This document shows, piece after piece, positions 33,495-41,449 of a stretch of DNA of 64,000 nucleotides; within the stretch, counting starts at the first letter, position 1, and every line of letters starts with the position of its first letter. The stretch covers positions 1 to 64,000 of the forward strand of contig JASFYT010000026.1 in NCBI GenBank assembly GCA_045047085.1. Direction: 5' to 3'. The position numbers and the translations under genes were made by a program. Source of the DNA: GCA-2401155 sp045047085 (GTDB taxonomy: Bacteria > Pseudomonadota > Alphaproteobacteria > Rhizobiales > Rhizobiaceae). Below the pieces are notes generated by a model. That model made no database searches. It had not been told where the DNA came from and was given only the letters and a program-made list of their open reading frames with translations.

Positions 33495-34076
33495 ATGAAA
33501 CCCATTTCCGTGCTGCTATCGGCTGCCACGATATTTGCTGCAGCAACGTCAACTACAATTGCTGATGATGGCGAATATCTTCCTGCTTTGAAGCAGTTGG
33601 CGATTGGTCAGATATATAAAATCGCTCAAAACGATTTGTTGATTGATGCAATAGCTGAACACAACAAAAAATCAAAATCATATAAACAGACTAAAATCGA
33701 CACTCTGGATCGCCAATGGCGAGAAGAGATTGCGATAGGCGATCAACCTTTAATCCAATCTATTTTATCCTCGAAAGCCTCTCGTTTTTTGAAGAAAGTT
33801 CAAAGAGACAGCGATGGTTTGTTTACCGAGATTTTTATCATGGATAAAAAAGGGATCAATGTTGCTCAAAGTGCGGTCACATCAGATTACTGGCAGGGTG
33901 ATGAAGAGCATTGGATGAAATCCTATCAGGCCGGAGCTAATTCCGTCTTCATTGGCCGCATCAATATGGATGAATCAACGCAACTTCTCCAAAGCCACAT
34001 CGCCATTCCTATTGTGGATAATTGGGGCAAACCAATAGGTGCCATTACCTTCGGCGTTGATGTGCAGATGCTGTAG
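33495..34076 (+). CDS. Secreted PDC/Cache-like sensor protein
   Basis: 193 aa. A signal peptide (about residues 1-23, ending TIADD) is followed by a single domain with the Cache/PDC pattern: helix-rich start, then LFTEIFIMDKKGINVAQSAVTSDYWQGDEEHWMKS, and the closing strand DNWGKPIGAITFGVDV. There is no membrane anchor after the signal and no output domain. The chemoreceptor gene follows 66 nt later on the same strand, so it may act as a periplasmic co-sensor for that receptor; this is inference. ATG with gtaggaaa upstream. Confidence 0.75.
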   Translation: MKPISVLLSAATIFAAATSTTIADDGEYLPALKQLAIGQIYKIAQNDLLIDAIAEHNKKSKSYKQTKIDTLDRQWREEIAIGDQPLIQSILSSKASRFLKKVQRDSDGLFTEIFIMDKKGINVAQSAVTSDYWQGDEEHWMKSYQAGANSVFIGRINMDESTQLLQSHIAIPIVDNWGKPIGAITFGVDVQML

Positions 34077-34142
34077 CCAACAATAAATCAAAATTTCCCA
34101 CGCCATTCTGATGGCAGTTACAAATTTATCGGACCCACACAA

Positions 34143-35987
34143 ATGAAATGTTCAATCATATTTAAACTCATGTCACTCGTGATATTGGCAGTCAGTTTGA
34201 TCTCCGTTTCCATCATTGCAATCGGCTCGTACTCCTCTGTGGAGAACATGAAATTCGCCAGCCTCAAGGCTGATGAAAAGGTCGCTCAGCTTTTGACCAA
34301 ACAGTTTGCTGGCAATATTTATTTCAAACGTATTGAAGGCATGGAACAATCTTTCAAAGAATTTTCTGAAGACTCAAACGTTAGCTTTGCTTATGGCGCA
34401 GCGGTTAGATTGAATGGTGAAACTATTGCGGAAAATTCAAAGTTTGACTATTTACCAAAATTGGCAAACGATTTAGGGCGGGAGGCAATCATTTCCGATG
34501 AGAAATTTCTTACTCTGCAAATCGATTCAATTAATTTAATTGCTGTACCCGCAGTCTTTGGTAAAAATGAAAGAATTGTTGGTGCTCTTGTGATTGGCTG
34601 GGACCACACGTCCAATACTGAGGTGGCCATAAACAGCGCTATGGAAACTGCTATGTTTACCATGGGAATTGCGTTGGTTTTACTTTTGGTGCTTTCCTTA
34701 TTGTTAAAAATTATCGTCTCCAATCCAATTTTGAAACTTACTACAACTGTGGGAGATGTTACTAAACATGCTATCGCTGGTGATCTGTCCAAACGTGTTC
34801 CGGAAGATTTTTCTGATACTGGTTTGATACAGGTGGCAACGTCGGTTAATCAGTTGGTTGAAACTGTGGATACGGGAATCAAACAAACCGGGGAAGTTCT
34901 TTCCGCCATGGCTGAGGCAGATTTGACCCGCCGCGTAGAAGGTGATTTTCAAGGGTCATTTTCGAGGCTTAAAGATGATACCAATAGTGTCGCAGATCAT
35001 TTTTCAGACATCATTGGAAAATTACGCCACACATCAACTCTGTTGAGGTCTGCATCTGGTGGTATTCGGGATTCTTCAGAACAGCTTTCCAGTCGGACTG
35101 AAATGCAGGCGGCATCTGTTGAAGAAACCGCTTCGGCGATGGAGGAAATTACTTCCACGGTGAAAACTTCAGCACTGAATGCTGAAGAAGCGGGCAATGT
35201 AGTTGAAAAAACTATCGCCAGTGCCGAGCGCTCTGGCGAGGTTGTTGGACATGCGGTGGAAGCGATGAGCTTGATTGAGAAATCTTCTATGGAAATTGAA
35301 AAAATCATTGGCGTGATTGATGAAATTTCGTTTCAAACCAATCTGCTGGCTCTTAACGCAGGTGTTGAGGCGGCGCGTGCCGGGGATGCAGGCCGTGGGT
35401 TTGCAGTGGTTGCACAGGAGGTTCGTGAACTTGCCCAACGCTCAACCAATGCAGCAAAGGAAATTAAGGGCCTAATTACGACCTCGGGCGAACAGGTGAA
35501 GGAAGGCGTGAGGTTGGTCAATGAGACCGGCGCGGCTCTTGAAACCATTGTTTGCGATGTGCAATTGGTTAGTGAACACGTGACCTCCATCGTTCACGCA
35601 TCGCGTGAACAATCCTCAGGATTGCAGGAGATTAATGTGGCAATCAACGACATTGACGAACGCACTCAGAAAAATGTTTCGATGGTTGAGAATACAAATA
35701 TGGCAAGCCGCGTACTTTCTCAAGAGGTGACCAATATCAATAATATGCTAAATGTATTTGAAGTTACGGGTAGCAATAAAATGGAAGATCATCAGGATGA
35801 TCTGATTGTTGATGAAGAGACACTCAACGCCGAGGTGTTTGAAGTACCTCCGCAAAAAATTAAAGAAGCTCCATTGAATGTACGGAAAGTAACCGAAGCT
35901 TCTCCAGTGCATAAACTTACCGAAAAAGTAACACGGGCATTTGATGGCAATGCAGCCGTTGATGAAGGCGCTTGGGAGCACTTCTAA
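34143..35987 (+). CDS. Methyl-accepting chemotaxis protein
   Basis: 614 aa. Two membrane helices (about 8-28 and 165-185) enclose a periplasmic Cache-like domain. A HAMP domain follows (about 186-240) and a second HAMP-like or linker stretch, then the long signalling coiled coil with its tip (DEISFQTNLLALNAGVEAARAGDAGRGFAVVAQEVRELAQRS). The C-terminus ends in DEGAWEHF after a flexible linker, resembling the pentapeptide (NWETF type) that docks CheR/CheB. Its neighbour encodes a secreted Cache-like protein. The ligand is unknown. Confidence 0.92.
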   Translation: MKCSIIFKLMSLVILAVSLISVSIIAIGSYSSVENMKFASLKADEKVAQLLTKQFAGNIYFKRIEGMEQSFKEFSEDSNVSFAYGAAVRLNGETIAENSKFDYLPKLANDLGREAIISDEKFLTLQIDSINLIAVPAVFGKNERIVGALVIGWDHTSNTEVAINSAMETAMFTMGIALVLLLVLSLLLKIIVSNPILKLTTTVGDVTKHAIAGDLSKRVPEDFSDTGLIQVATSVNQLVETVDTGIKQTGEVLSAMAEADLTRRVEGDFQGSFSRLKDDTNSVADHFSDIIGKLRHTSTLLRSASGGIRDSSEQLSSRTEMQAASVEETASAMEEITSTVKTSALNAEEAGNVVEKTIASAERSGEVVGHAVEAMSLIEKSSMEIEKIIGVIDEISFQTNLLALNAGVEAARAGDAGRGFAVVAQEVRELAQRSTNAAKEIKGLITTSGEQVKEGVRLVNETGAALETIVCDVQLVSEHVTSIVHASREQSSGLQEINVAINDIDERTQKNVSMVENTNMASRVLSQEVTNINNMLNVFEVTGSNKMEDHQDDLIVDEETLNAEVFEVPPQKIKEAPLNVRKVTEASPVHKLTEKVTRAFDGNAAVDEGAWEHF

Positions 35988-36154
35988 TATGCTCGGCCTT
36001 AAGACCGTTGATGCCTCGCCAAGGTAGGAATTGAACTGGTGTCAGTGTGGTCAGTTTTTTCTTGAACTGAAATTCATTTGCGGCCTATCTATATGCATAG
36101 ATTTAGATAGCAAAGAATTGAATGTAAAATGATGATCATTTCAGAGCAAGTCTT

Positions 36155-37348
36155 ATGAATGGTCCTTTTGATGGCATTCGGATTATTGATCTGACGTCAA
36201 TGATTTCCGGCCCGTCCACGACAATGATACTGGCTGATCAGGGTGCGGATGTCATCAAGGTTGAAAATCCTAAAGGCGGTGATCATACGCGCGGCGTTTC
36301 CACCAGCCGGAACGGCTATTCCGCATCCTTCGTCAATAACAACCGAAACAAGCGCTCTGTAACTTTGAACTTGAAAGACCAGCGCGGCGTGGAGGCATTA
36401 TTGAAGTTGGTGCAGGGCGGGGATGTTTTTATTCAAAACTTCAGGCCCGGTGTTGCTGAGCGTATCGGCGTTGGCGAAGATGCTATTCGAGCGGTTGCGC
36501 CTTCCATTATCTATGTATCGATTAGTGGATTTGGTGAGAGCGGACCCTATGCGCAAAAGCCAGTCTATGACCCTTTGGTGCAGGCGCTTTCCGGGCTTAC
36601 TACTGTTCAGGCGGGATCGGACGAGCAGCGACCCCGGCTGGTACGAACAATTCTGCCTGACAAACTGACCGGATATGCTGCTTCGCAGGCTATAAGTGCA
36701 GCGCTGTTTCACCGCGAACGCACGGGCGAGGGCCAGCACATCCGGCTTTCGATGCTTGATACGCTGGTTTCGTTCCTGTGGGGTTCTGATATGGGCGGGC
36801 ATACGTTTGTCGGTGACGAGCTGCAGCACGAATCTGCTCAAAGTTTTATCGATCTGATTTATGAAACGAGCGATGGTTATATTTCTGTTGCGGTGCAATC
36901 GAATAAGGAATGGGCGGGGATTTGCCGGGCCTTTAATAAGCCCGAATGGCAAAGTGATGTGCGTTTTGCAACGGCTGCTTTGCGTGGCGAGAATATCGAC
37001 GAGCGGCTGCAACTCACTCAAGAAGTGTTGAAAACGCGAACAACTGCAGTCTGGCTTGAACGGCTTGAAGTGGACGATGTGCCGTGTGCTCCGGTGCTTA
37101 CCCGCAGTGAAGTTATTCGCCATCCCCAGATCATTGCCAATGAAACCATCATTGAGCGCGATCATCCGATAGCCGGCAAATTACGCCAAACCCAACCTGC
37201 GCCACGGTTTTCCAAAACACCCACATCATATCGTAATTCAGCGCCCGGACTTGGTGAACAGAGTGTCGAGATATTGACTGAGGCGGGGTTAAGTCAAGAT
37301 GAAATTCAGGCATTAATTGATGATGAAGTTGTTGCCCCGACAAAATGA
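36155..37348 (+). CDS. CaiB/BaiF family CoA-transferase (class III)
   Basis: 397 aa, normal for the family. The N-terminus (FDGIRIIDLTSMISGPSTTMILADQGADVIKVENP) and RPGVAERIGVG block are hallmarks. Asp169 in LPDKLTG matches the catalytic aspartate of formyl-CoA transferase. Moves CoA between acids; the acyl substrate cannot be told. Stop overlaps the next gene by 4 nt (ATGA), implying co-translation with an unassigned protein. Confidence 0.92.
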   Translation: MNGPFDGIRIIDLTSMISGPSTTMILADQGADVIKVENPKGGDHTRGVSTSRNGYSASFVNNNRNKRSVTLNLKDQRGVEALLKLVQGGDVFIQNFRPGVAERIGVGEDAIRAVAPSIIYVSISGFGESGPYAQKPVYDPLVQALSGLTTVQAGSDEQRPRLVRTILPDKLTGYAASQAISAALFHRERTGEGQHIRLSMLDTLVSFLWGSDMGGHTFVGDELQHESAQSFIDLIYETSDGYISVAVQSNKEWAGICRAFNKPEWQSDVRFATAALRGENIDERLQLTQEVLKTRTTAVWLERLEVDDVPCAPVLTRSEVIRHPQIIANETIIERDHPIAGKLRQTQPAPRFSKTPTSYRNSAPGLGEQSVEILTEAGLSQDEIQALIDDEVVAPTK

Positions 37349-38013
37349 TAATGGGAATTGGTATGGCAAAAATCAGGAGTGTTGCGGCACTCGAAAAATT
37401 GGGGCGGGTTCGTCTGTCACAGCATTTTTACATGCGCGATTTTCTCAATTCCGAGATTGGGAATTTTTATTCAATTCCCAATATTCCTGATGATCCAAAT
37501 CTTGCAATTGCAGCAGGAGAAAAGCTTTGTCAGGAACTTCTCGATCCACTGTTTGAAACCTTTGGAAATGTCATCATCCGTTCGGCGTACCGATCGAAAG
37601 CGGTTAATCAATTCGGTAATGAAAACGAATTGAATTGTGCTTCAAACAAAGCAAATTATGCGGCTCATATTTGGGATATGCGTGATGTTGAAGGAAGAAT
37701 GGGTGCGTGTTCGAGTATCATAATTCCGTGGTTTGCTGATCAATATGAAGCAGGACGTGATTGGCGGGATTTGGCCTGGTGGATACATGACCATCTGCCA
37801 TATTCGAAAATGTATTTCTTCCCGAAACGTGCAGCTTTTAATTTGAACTGGCGCGAGGAACCTGAACGCACAATATTATCCTATGTTGCACCCAAGGGCA
37901 AACTTTTGGCGGCAGGCGCTGAGCCGGATGAAACTTCAGAGCAGCGGACCGCCCGCTATGATGATTTTCCTTTATTGGGCGGGATGGTCTTTCCATGCAA
38001 TAAGTTTAGATGA
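37345..38013 (+). CDS. Hypothetical protein, possible M15-like peptidase fold
   Basis: 222 aa with ATG overlapping the CoA-transferase stop (another Met six codons in is possible). The middle has VIIRSAYRSKAVNQFGNENE followed by AHIWDMRD. The xxSxYRSxxxN motif and a later HxxD resemble M15/Hedgehog-type zinc peptidases (SGYRSPxxN ... HxxGxAxD), but other metal ligands are not evident, so activity is uncertain. No signal peptide. The coupling to a CoA-transferase is unexplained. Confidence 0.6.
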   Translation: MIMGIGMAKIRSVAALEKLGRVRLSQHFYMRDFLNSEIGNFYSIPNIPDDPNLAIAAGEKLCQELLDPLFETFGNVIIRSAYRSKAVNQFGNENELNCASNKANYAAHIWDMRDVEGRMGACSSIIIPWFADQYEAGRDWRDLAWWIHDHLPYSKMYFFPKRAAFNLNWREEPERTILSYVAPKGKLLAAGAEPDETSEQRTARYDDFPLLGGMVFPCNKFR

Positions 38014-38070
38014 ATGAAATTGGTGTTTCGAAGGGCCGACGGCGACCGTTTCACGTATTCTGTTCTTTCT

Positions 38071-38098
38071 TTGGCCCTGTATCGGGGGGTTATATAAT
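38071..38098 (+). promoter_or_regulatory. Possible sigma-70 promoter of the SDR gene
   Basis: TTGGCC at 38071-38076, 16-nt spacer, TATAAT at 38093-38098, about 39 nt before ATG 38137. Confidence 0.4.
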
Positions 38099-38136
38099 GA
38101 TGATGAATCATACCCCAGTTCAAAAGGAATGTGTCC

Positions 38137-38907
38137 ATGAAGACCCTCGAAATGTTCGACCTCTCCGGGAAAACATGCCTTATCACGGGGTCTAGTCGGG
38201 GCATCGGTTTTGCGTTGGCTTTGGGGCTTGCGGGCGCGGGGGCTGAAATTATTTTGAATGGGCGTAATGCTGATGCGGTAACTTCGGCTGCGGAAAAAAT
38301 TCGTGCCCAAGGTGGTAGGGTGCATGAATTGATATTTGATGTGGTGGACCACGCCGCCTGTAAAACTGCCATTGACAAATTTGAGGCAGAGACGGGGGCG
38401 ATAGATATTCTGATCAACAATGCGGGGATGCAGCATCGCGGCGCCTTGGAAGAGTTTCCAGCCGACGTATTTGATCATTTAATGCGCACAAATGTGAATA
38501 GTGTTTTCAATGTTGGGCAGGCGGTTGCTGTCCACATGATTAAGCGGGGTAAGGGCAAAATCATCAATATCGGCTCGATCCAGACGGCGCTCGCACGGCC
38601 ATCGATTGCGCCTTACACCGCTTCAAAAGGGGCGGTAGGAAACCTAACTAAAGGTATGTCCACGGATTGGGCACCGAAAGGATTGCAGGTCAATGCAATT
38701 GCGCCGGGTTATTTCAAAACAGAACTCAATCAGGCATTGGTGGATGATGAAGAATTCTCCGCTTGGGTTGGAAAACGCACGCCCGCTGGCCGTTGGGGAG
38801 ATGTGGAAGAATTAGTCGGTGCGGCTGTGTTTCTTTCATCAGATGCTTCCAGTTTTGTGAGCGGTATTACGCTGTTTGTGGATGGCGGTATGTCTTCTTG
38901 TGTCTAA
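38137..38907 (+). CDS. SDR oxidoreductase, gluconate 5-dehydrogenase-like
   Basis: 256 aa. ATG 38137 has aaagg 9 nt upstream; a GTG two codons earlier is less likely. Opening MFDLSGKTCLITGSSRGIG with the TGxxxGxG motif, NNAGMQHRGALEEFP, YTASK active site and closing ITLFVDGGM are typical of the gluconate 5-dehydrogenase branch of SDRs. Works in cytoplasm, probably on a sugar acid. It overlaps the start of the following GNAT relic by 8 nt. Confidence 0.88.
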   Translation: MKTLEMFDLSGKTCLITGSSRGIGFALALGLAGAGAEIILNGRNADAVTSAAEKIRAQGGRVHELIFDVVDHAACKTAIDKFEAETGAIDILINNAGMQHRGALEEFPADVFDHLMRTNVNSVFNVGQAVAVHMIKRGKGKIINIGSIQTALARPSIAPYTASKGAVGNLTKGMSTDWAPKGLQVNAIAPGYFKTELNQALVDDEEFSAWVGKRTPAGRWGDVEELVGAAVFLSSDASSFVSGITLFVDGGMSSCV

Positions 38908-39427
38908 TGTCTTGATCCCAACTCTCACGACCAAAAGGCTCACTCTTCGTGCTCCTGAAGAATCGGATTTACCGACATTCGTTGAATTTTATGCCGATGG
39001 TGATGGTTCTTATTTCAGCGGTGGTCCTAAAACTGTTGATGAAGCGCGTGATGATCTTGCAACGAAGCGCGATCATTGGGTGGAGAAAGGATATGGCATT
39101 TGGGCCATTGAACGACAATTGGACGGGAAAATGATTGGTGTTTGCGGATTTGCCTGGCCCGATGGCTGGCCACGCCGTGAGCTCACTTGGTGACCTCTTC
39201 CTTCAGGACAAGGTCAAGGATTTGCGACAGAAGCATCTCTGGCTGCGATTGAATATGCTTATCATGAATATAAATGGGAAGCAGTGGAAACCTATATGAA
39301 GGATGCGAATAAACCAGCTCGCCGTTTGGTTGAGCGCCTTGGTGCCAGAGTGATTGATCGTCTGGAGTTTCAAGACGGGTTTACTCGGAATATTTTTCTT
39401 TTTCCGAAGCTGGACAAAAATGTGTAA
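38900..39427 (+). pseudogene. GNAT acetyltransferase with in-frame stop
   Basis: From a GTG at 38900 the frame reads LTTKRLTLRAPEESDLPTF ... WAIERQLDGKMIGVCGFAWPDGWPRRELTW and meets TGA at 39191-39193. The same frame then continues with PLPSGQGQGFATEASLAAIEYAYHE, the acetyl-CoA binding region of RimJ/RimL-type enzymes (QGxGxA), to TAA 39425. One nonsense change (a Trp codon is expected here) breaks an otherwise complete gene of about 175 codons. It could be a recent mutation or a sequencing error. Confidence 0.85.
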
Positions 39428-39471
39428 ACTATCTCAGGTAAATTTGGCCCTATTGCTGCCCATGATATACC

Positions 39472-40476
39472 CTAAATAAATGGATTTTCGGTAGGTAATG
39501 GCGCATCCTTATGCAGCAGGTCCTTTGACTGTAGATCAGCCCAAAATTCTGCCGGGATATCTGCTTTTGCCCAATTCAAAATTTCGGTGAACTCTTCGGC
39601 TGAGCGGGCTCCTGGAATTACGCAGGCAACAGCTGGATGGGCCAACGGGAATTGGAGTGCAGCCGCAGGCATTTCCACGGAATGTGCTTCGCAAACAGCT
39701 TTTAGTTTACCTACGCGCTCGACAATGTCATCGGGCGCTTTGGCGTAGTTCCACATTTCACCGCCGACCAGCACGCCGGAGTTGAAGGGGCCGCCGGTAA
39801 TGATTGAGGTTCCTGCTTTTTCGCAAGCTGGCAGTAAATCATCCAATGGGGATTGTTCCAGTAGAGTGTATCGACCGGCAAGCAGGAAGGCATCCCATTG
39901 GCCGAATTCCATCGCGCGTAAGCAGACTTCTTTTTCGTTTACACCAAGACCGATGGCACTGACGTGACCAGCAGTGCGTAGTTCATCGAGGGCTTTATAT
40001 CCTCCGCCTTCTAGGTCAGCCATATGGTTGGCATTGTCTGCCTCTCCGTGCTGCATTTCACCGATATCGTGAGCCAGCAATATATCTATCCGGTCTAATC
40101 CCAATCGCTGCAATGAGTCTTCGAAGGAACGCATGATCCCATCATAGGAATAATCGTAAAATGGGGTGAAGGGCAGGGGATCAATCATGCCGTAATCCAT
40201 GGGGTTTTCTACCGGACCCGGTTGCAGCAATCGTCCAACTTTGGTGGAAAGCACGTAATCCTTGCCGCGCACCATGTCGCCAACGACGCGCTCAGAGCGG
40301 CCAAAACCGTAGAAAGGGGCAGTATCCACGTAGCTTATGCCTGCGGCGAAGGCTGTTTCTATGACGCCAACGGCCGCTGTACGATCAAGCTCGGCGTAGT
40401 TGCCGCTTAAAGGTGCGCCGCCCACACCAAGCACATCAACTTCAATTTTGGTGTTTCCGATTTTACGTTTTTGCAT
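39472..40476 (-). CDS. Aldo/keto reductase (D-threo-aldose 1-dehydrogenase or pyridoxal 4-dehydrogenase type)
   Basis: 334 aa TIM-barrel AKR. The start MQKRKIGNTKIEVDVLGVGGAPL, catalytic region YVDTAPFYGFGRSERVVGDMV (Asp and Tyr) and DYVLSTKVGRLL with Lys follow family order; the His is in DILLAHDIG. The bulk aligns with the aldose/fucose/pyridoxal dehydrogenase group. Oxidises or reduces a small aldehyde or sugar with NAD(P). A perfect 16-bp palindrome lies about 90 nt upstream. Confidence 0.88.
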   Translation of the reverse strand: MQKRKIGNTKIEVDVLGVGGAPLSGNYAELDRTAAVGVIETAFAAGISYVDTAPFYGFGRSERVVGDMVRGKDYVLSTKVGRLLQPGPVENPMDYGMIDPLPFTPFYDYSYDGIMRSFEDSLQRLGLDRIDILLAHDIGEMQHGEADNANHMADLEGGGYKALDELRTAGHVSAIGLGVNEKEVCLRAMEFGQWDAFLLAGRYTLLEQSPLDDLLPACEKAGTSIITGGPFNSGVLVGGEMWNYAKAPDDIVERVGKLKAVCEAHSVEMPAAALQFPLAHPAVACVIPGARSAEEFTEILNWAKADIPAEFWADLQSKDLLHKDAPLPTENPFI

Positions 40477-40566
40477 CGTGTTTTCCGCCGCGATTCTTTT
40501 TGATCCTGCACGATGAAATTAGTACGCCGTAAATTTCAGGTATTCAACTTAGTGACCGGAAAAAAT

Positions 40567-40582
40567 GCGGGATTAATCCCGC
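40567..40582. promoter_or_regulatory. Perfect 16-bp palindrome GCGGGATTAATCCCGC
   Basis: Fully symmetric with no loop, in the 287-nt divergent gap between the aldo/keto reductase and PhnA genes. Could be an operator; no regulator gene is adjacent. Confidence 0.4.
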
Positions 40583-40763
40583 CCTGTTATCACCTGCTCA
40601 ACCCATGGGAGGCTATATCGTCGAATGCAAGTTATAGGCGCATTCTTCACCAGCATCTCAAGAATTCGGTGTTGATGGAATCTTTAAGAAGATGGTGGTT
40701 GGATCATGTCAGATTTCTCTGATATAGGGTTCTGAACAAACAGATGTTTCAAGAAATGATGTT

Positions 40764-41342
40764 ATGGCAAAATTAGAAGAATTACGGGCGCGAAGCGGCT
40801 CGAAATGTGAATTGTGCGGGGAGCCGGAGGGCTTAAATGTTTATGAGGTGCCACCGGAATCGGATGGTGGCGCTGACAAATGCGTGCTGGTTTGCGGGAA
40901 CTGCCTTGATCAAGTGGAAAAGCGCACCGGAATGAATGGAGATCACTGGCGTTGCCTTAATGAAAGCATGTGGACGCAGGAACCCGCGGTTCAGGTTTTG
41001 GCATGGCGTATGCTGAAGCGGTTGAGCGCCGAGACGTGGGCGGTGGAGCTGTTTGATATGCTTTATCTCGAGGAGGAAACGCTTAGCTGGGCGCAAAGCG
41101 TCAATGAACAACCGGAAGGCGATGCGGTCGTGCATCTTGATAGCAATGGCAATGTTCTTGTAGCCGGTGATACGGTCACGTTGATCAAAGATTTGAATGT
41201 GAAGGGTGCTAACTTTACCGCGAAACGCGGAACGGCAGTTCGAAAAATCTCTCTGGTGTCTGACAATGCCGGGCATATTGAAGGGCGCGTGAACGGCCAG
41301 CAGATTGTTATTCTTACGGAGTTCGTGAAAAAATCGAACTAG
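40764..41342 (+). CDS. phnA: PhnA (YjdM) family zinc-ribbon protein
   Basis: 192 aa. The N-terminal zinc ribbon has CELCGE (about residues 15-20) and CGNC (about 47-50). The C-terminal 70 residues form the PhnA domain: DSNGNVLVAGDTVTLIKDLNVKGANFTAKRGTAVRKI...GHIEGRVNGQQIVILTEFVKK. Despite its name, phosphonate breakdown activity is not established for this family, and no phn genes are near. Length is greater than the 110-aa E. coli protein because of a middle helical insert, usual in many alphaproteobacteria. Confidence 0.92.
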   Translation: MAKLEELRARSGSKCELCGEPEGLNVYEVPPESDGGADKCVLVCGNCLDQVEKRTGMNGDHWRCLNESMWTQEPAVQVLAWRMLKRLSAETWAVELFDMLYLEEETLSWAQSVNEQPEGDAVVHLDSNGNVLVAGDTVTLIKDLNVKGANFTAKRGTAVRKISLVSDNAGHIEGRVNGQQIVILTEFVKKSN

Positions 41343-41449
41343 GTTGGGAGCGTTGTGAACGCCCATGCTGCCATTGCAAAATTTATCGAGCAGGAAAATC
41401 TATTGAGTTTTGCTGCAACTAGAATTGATTCCAATAACGTTTCGCGAGA

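Noticed and set aside
36398..37165. Long minus-strand frame opposite the CoA-transferase gene
   Set aside because: Shadow of a well supported gene in the opposite strand, with no family resemblance.
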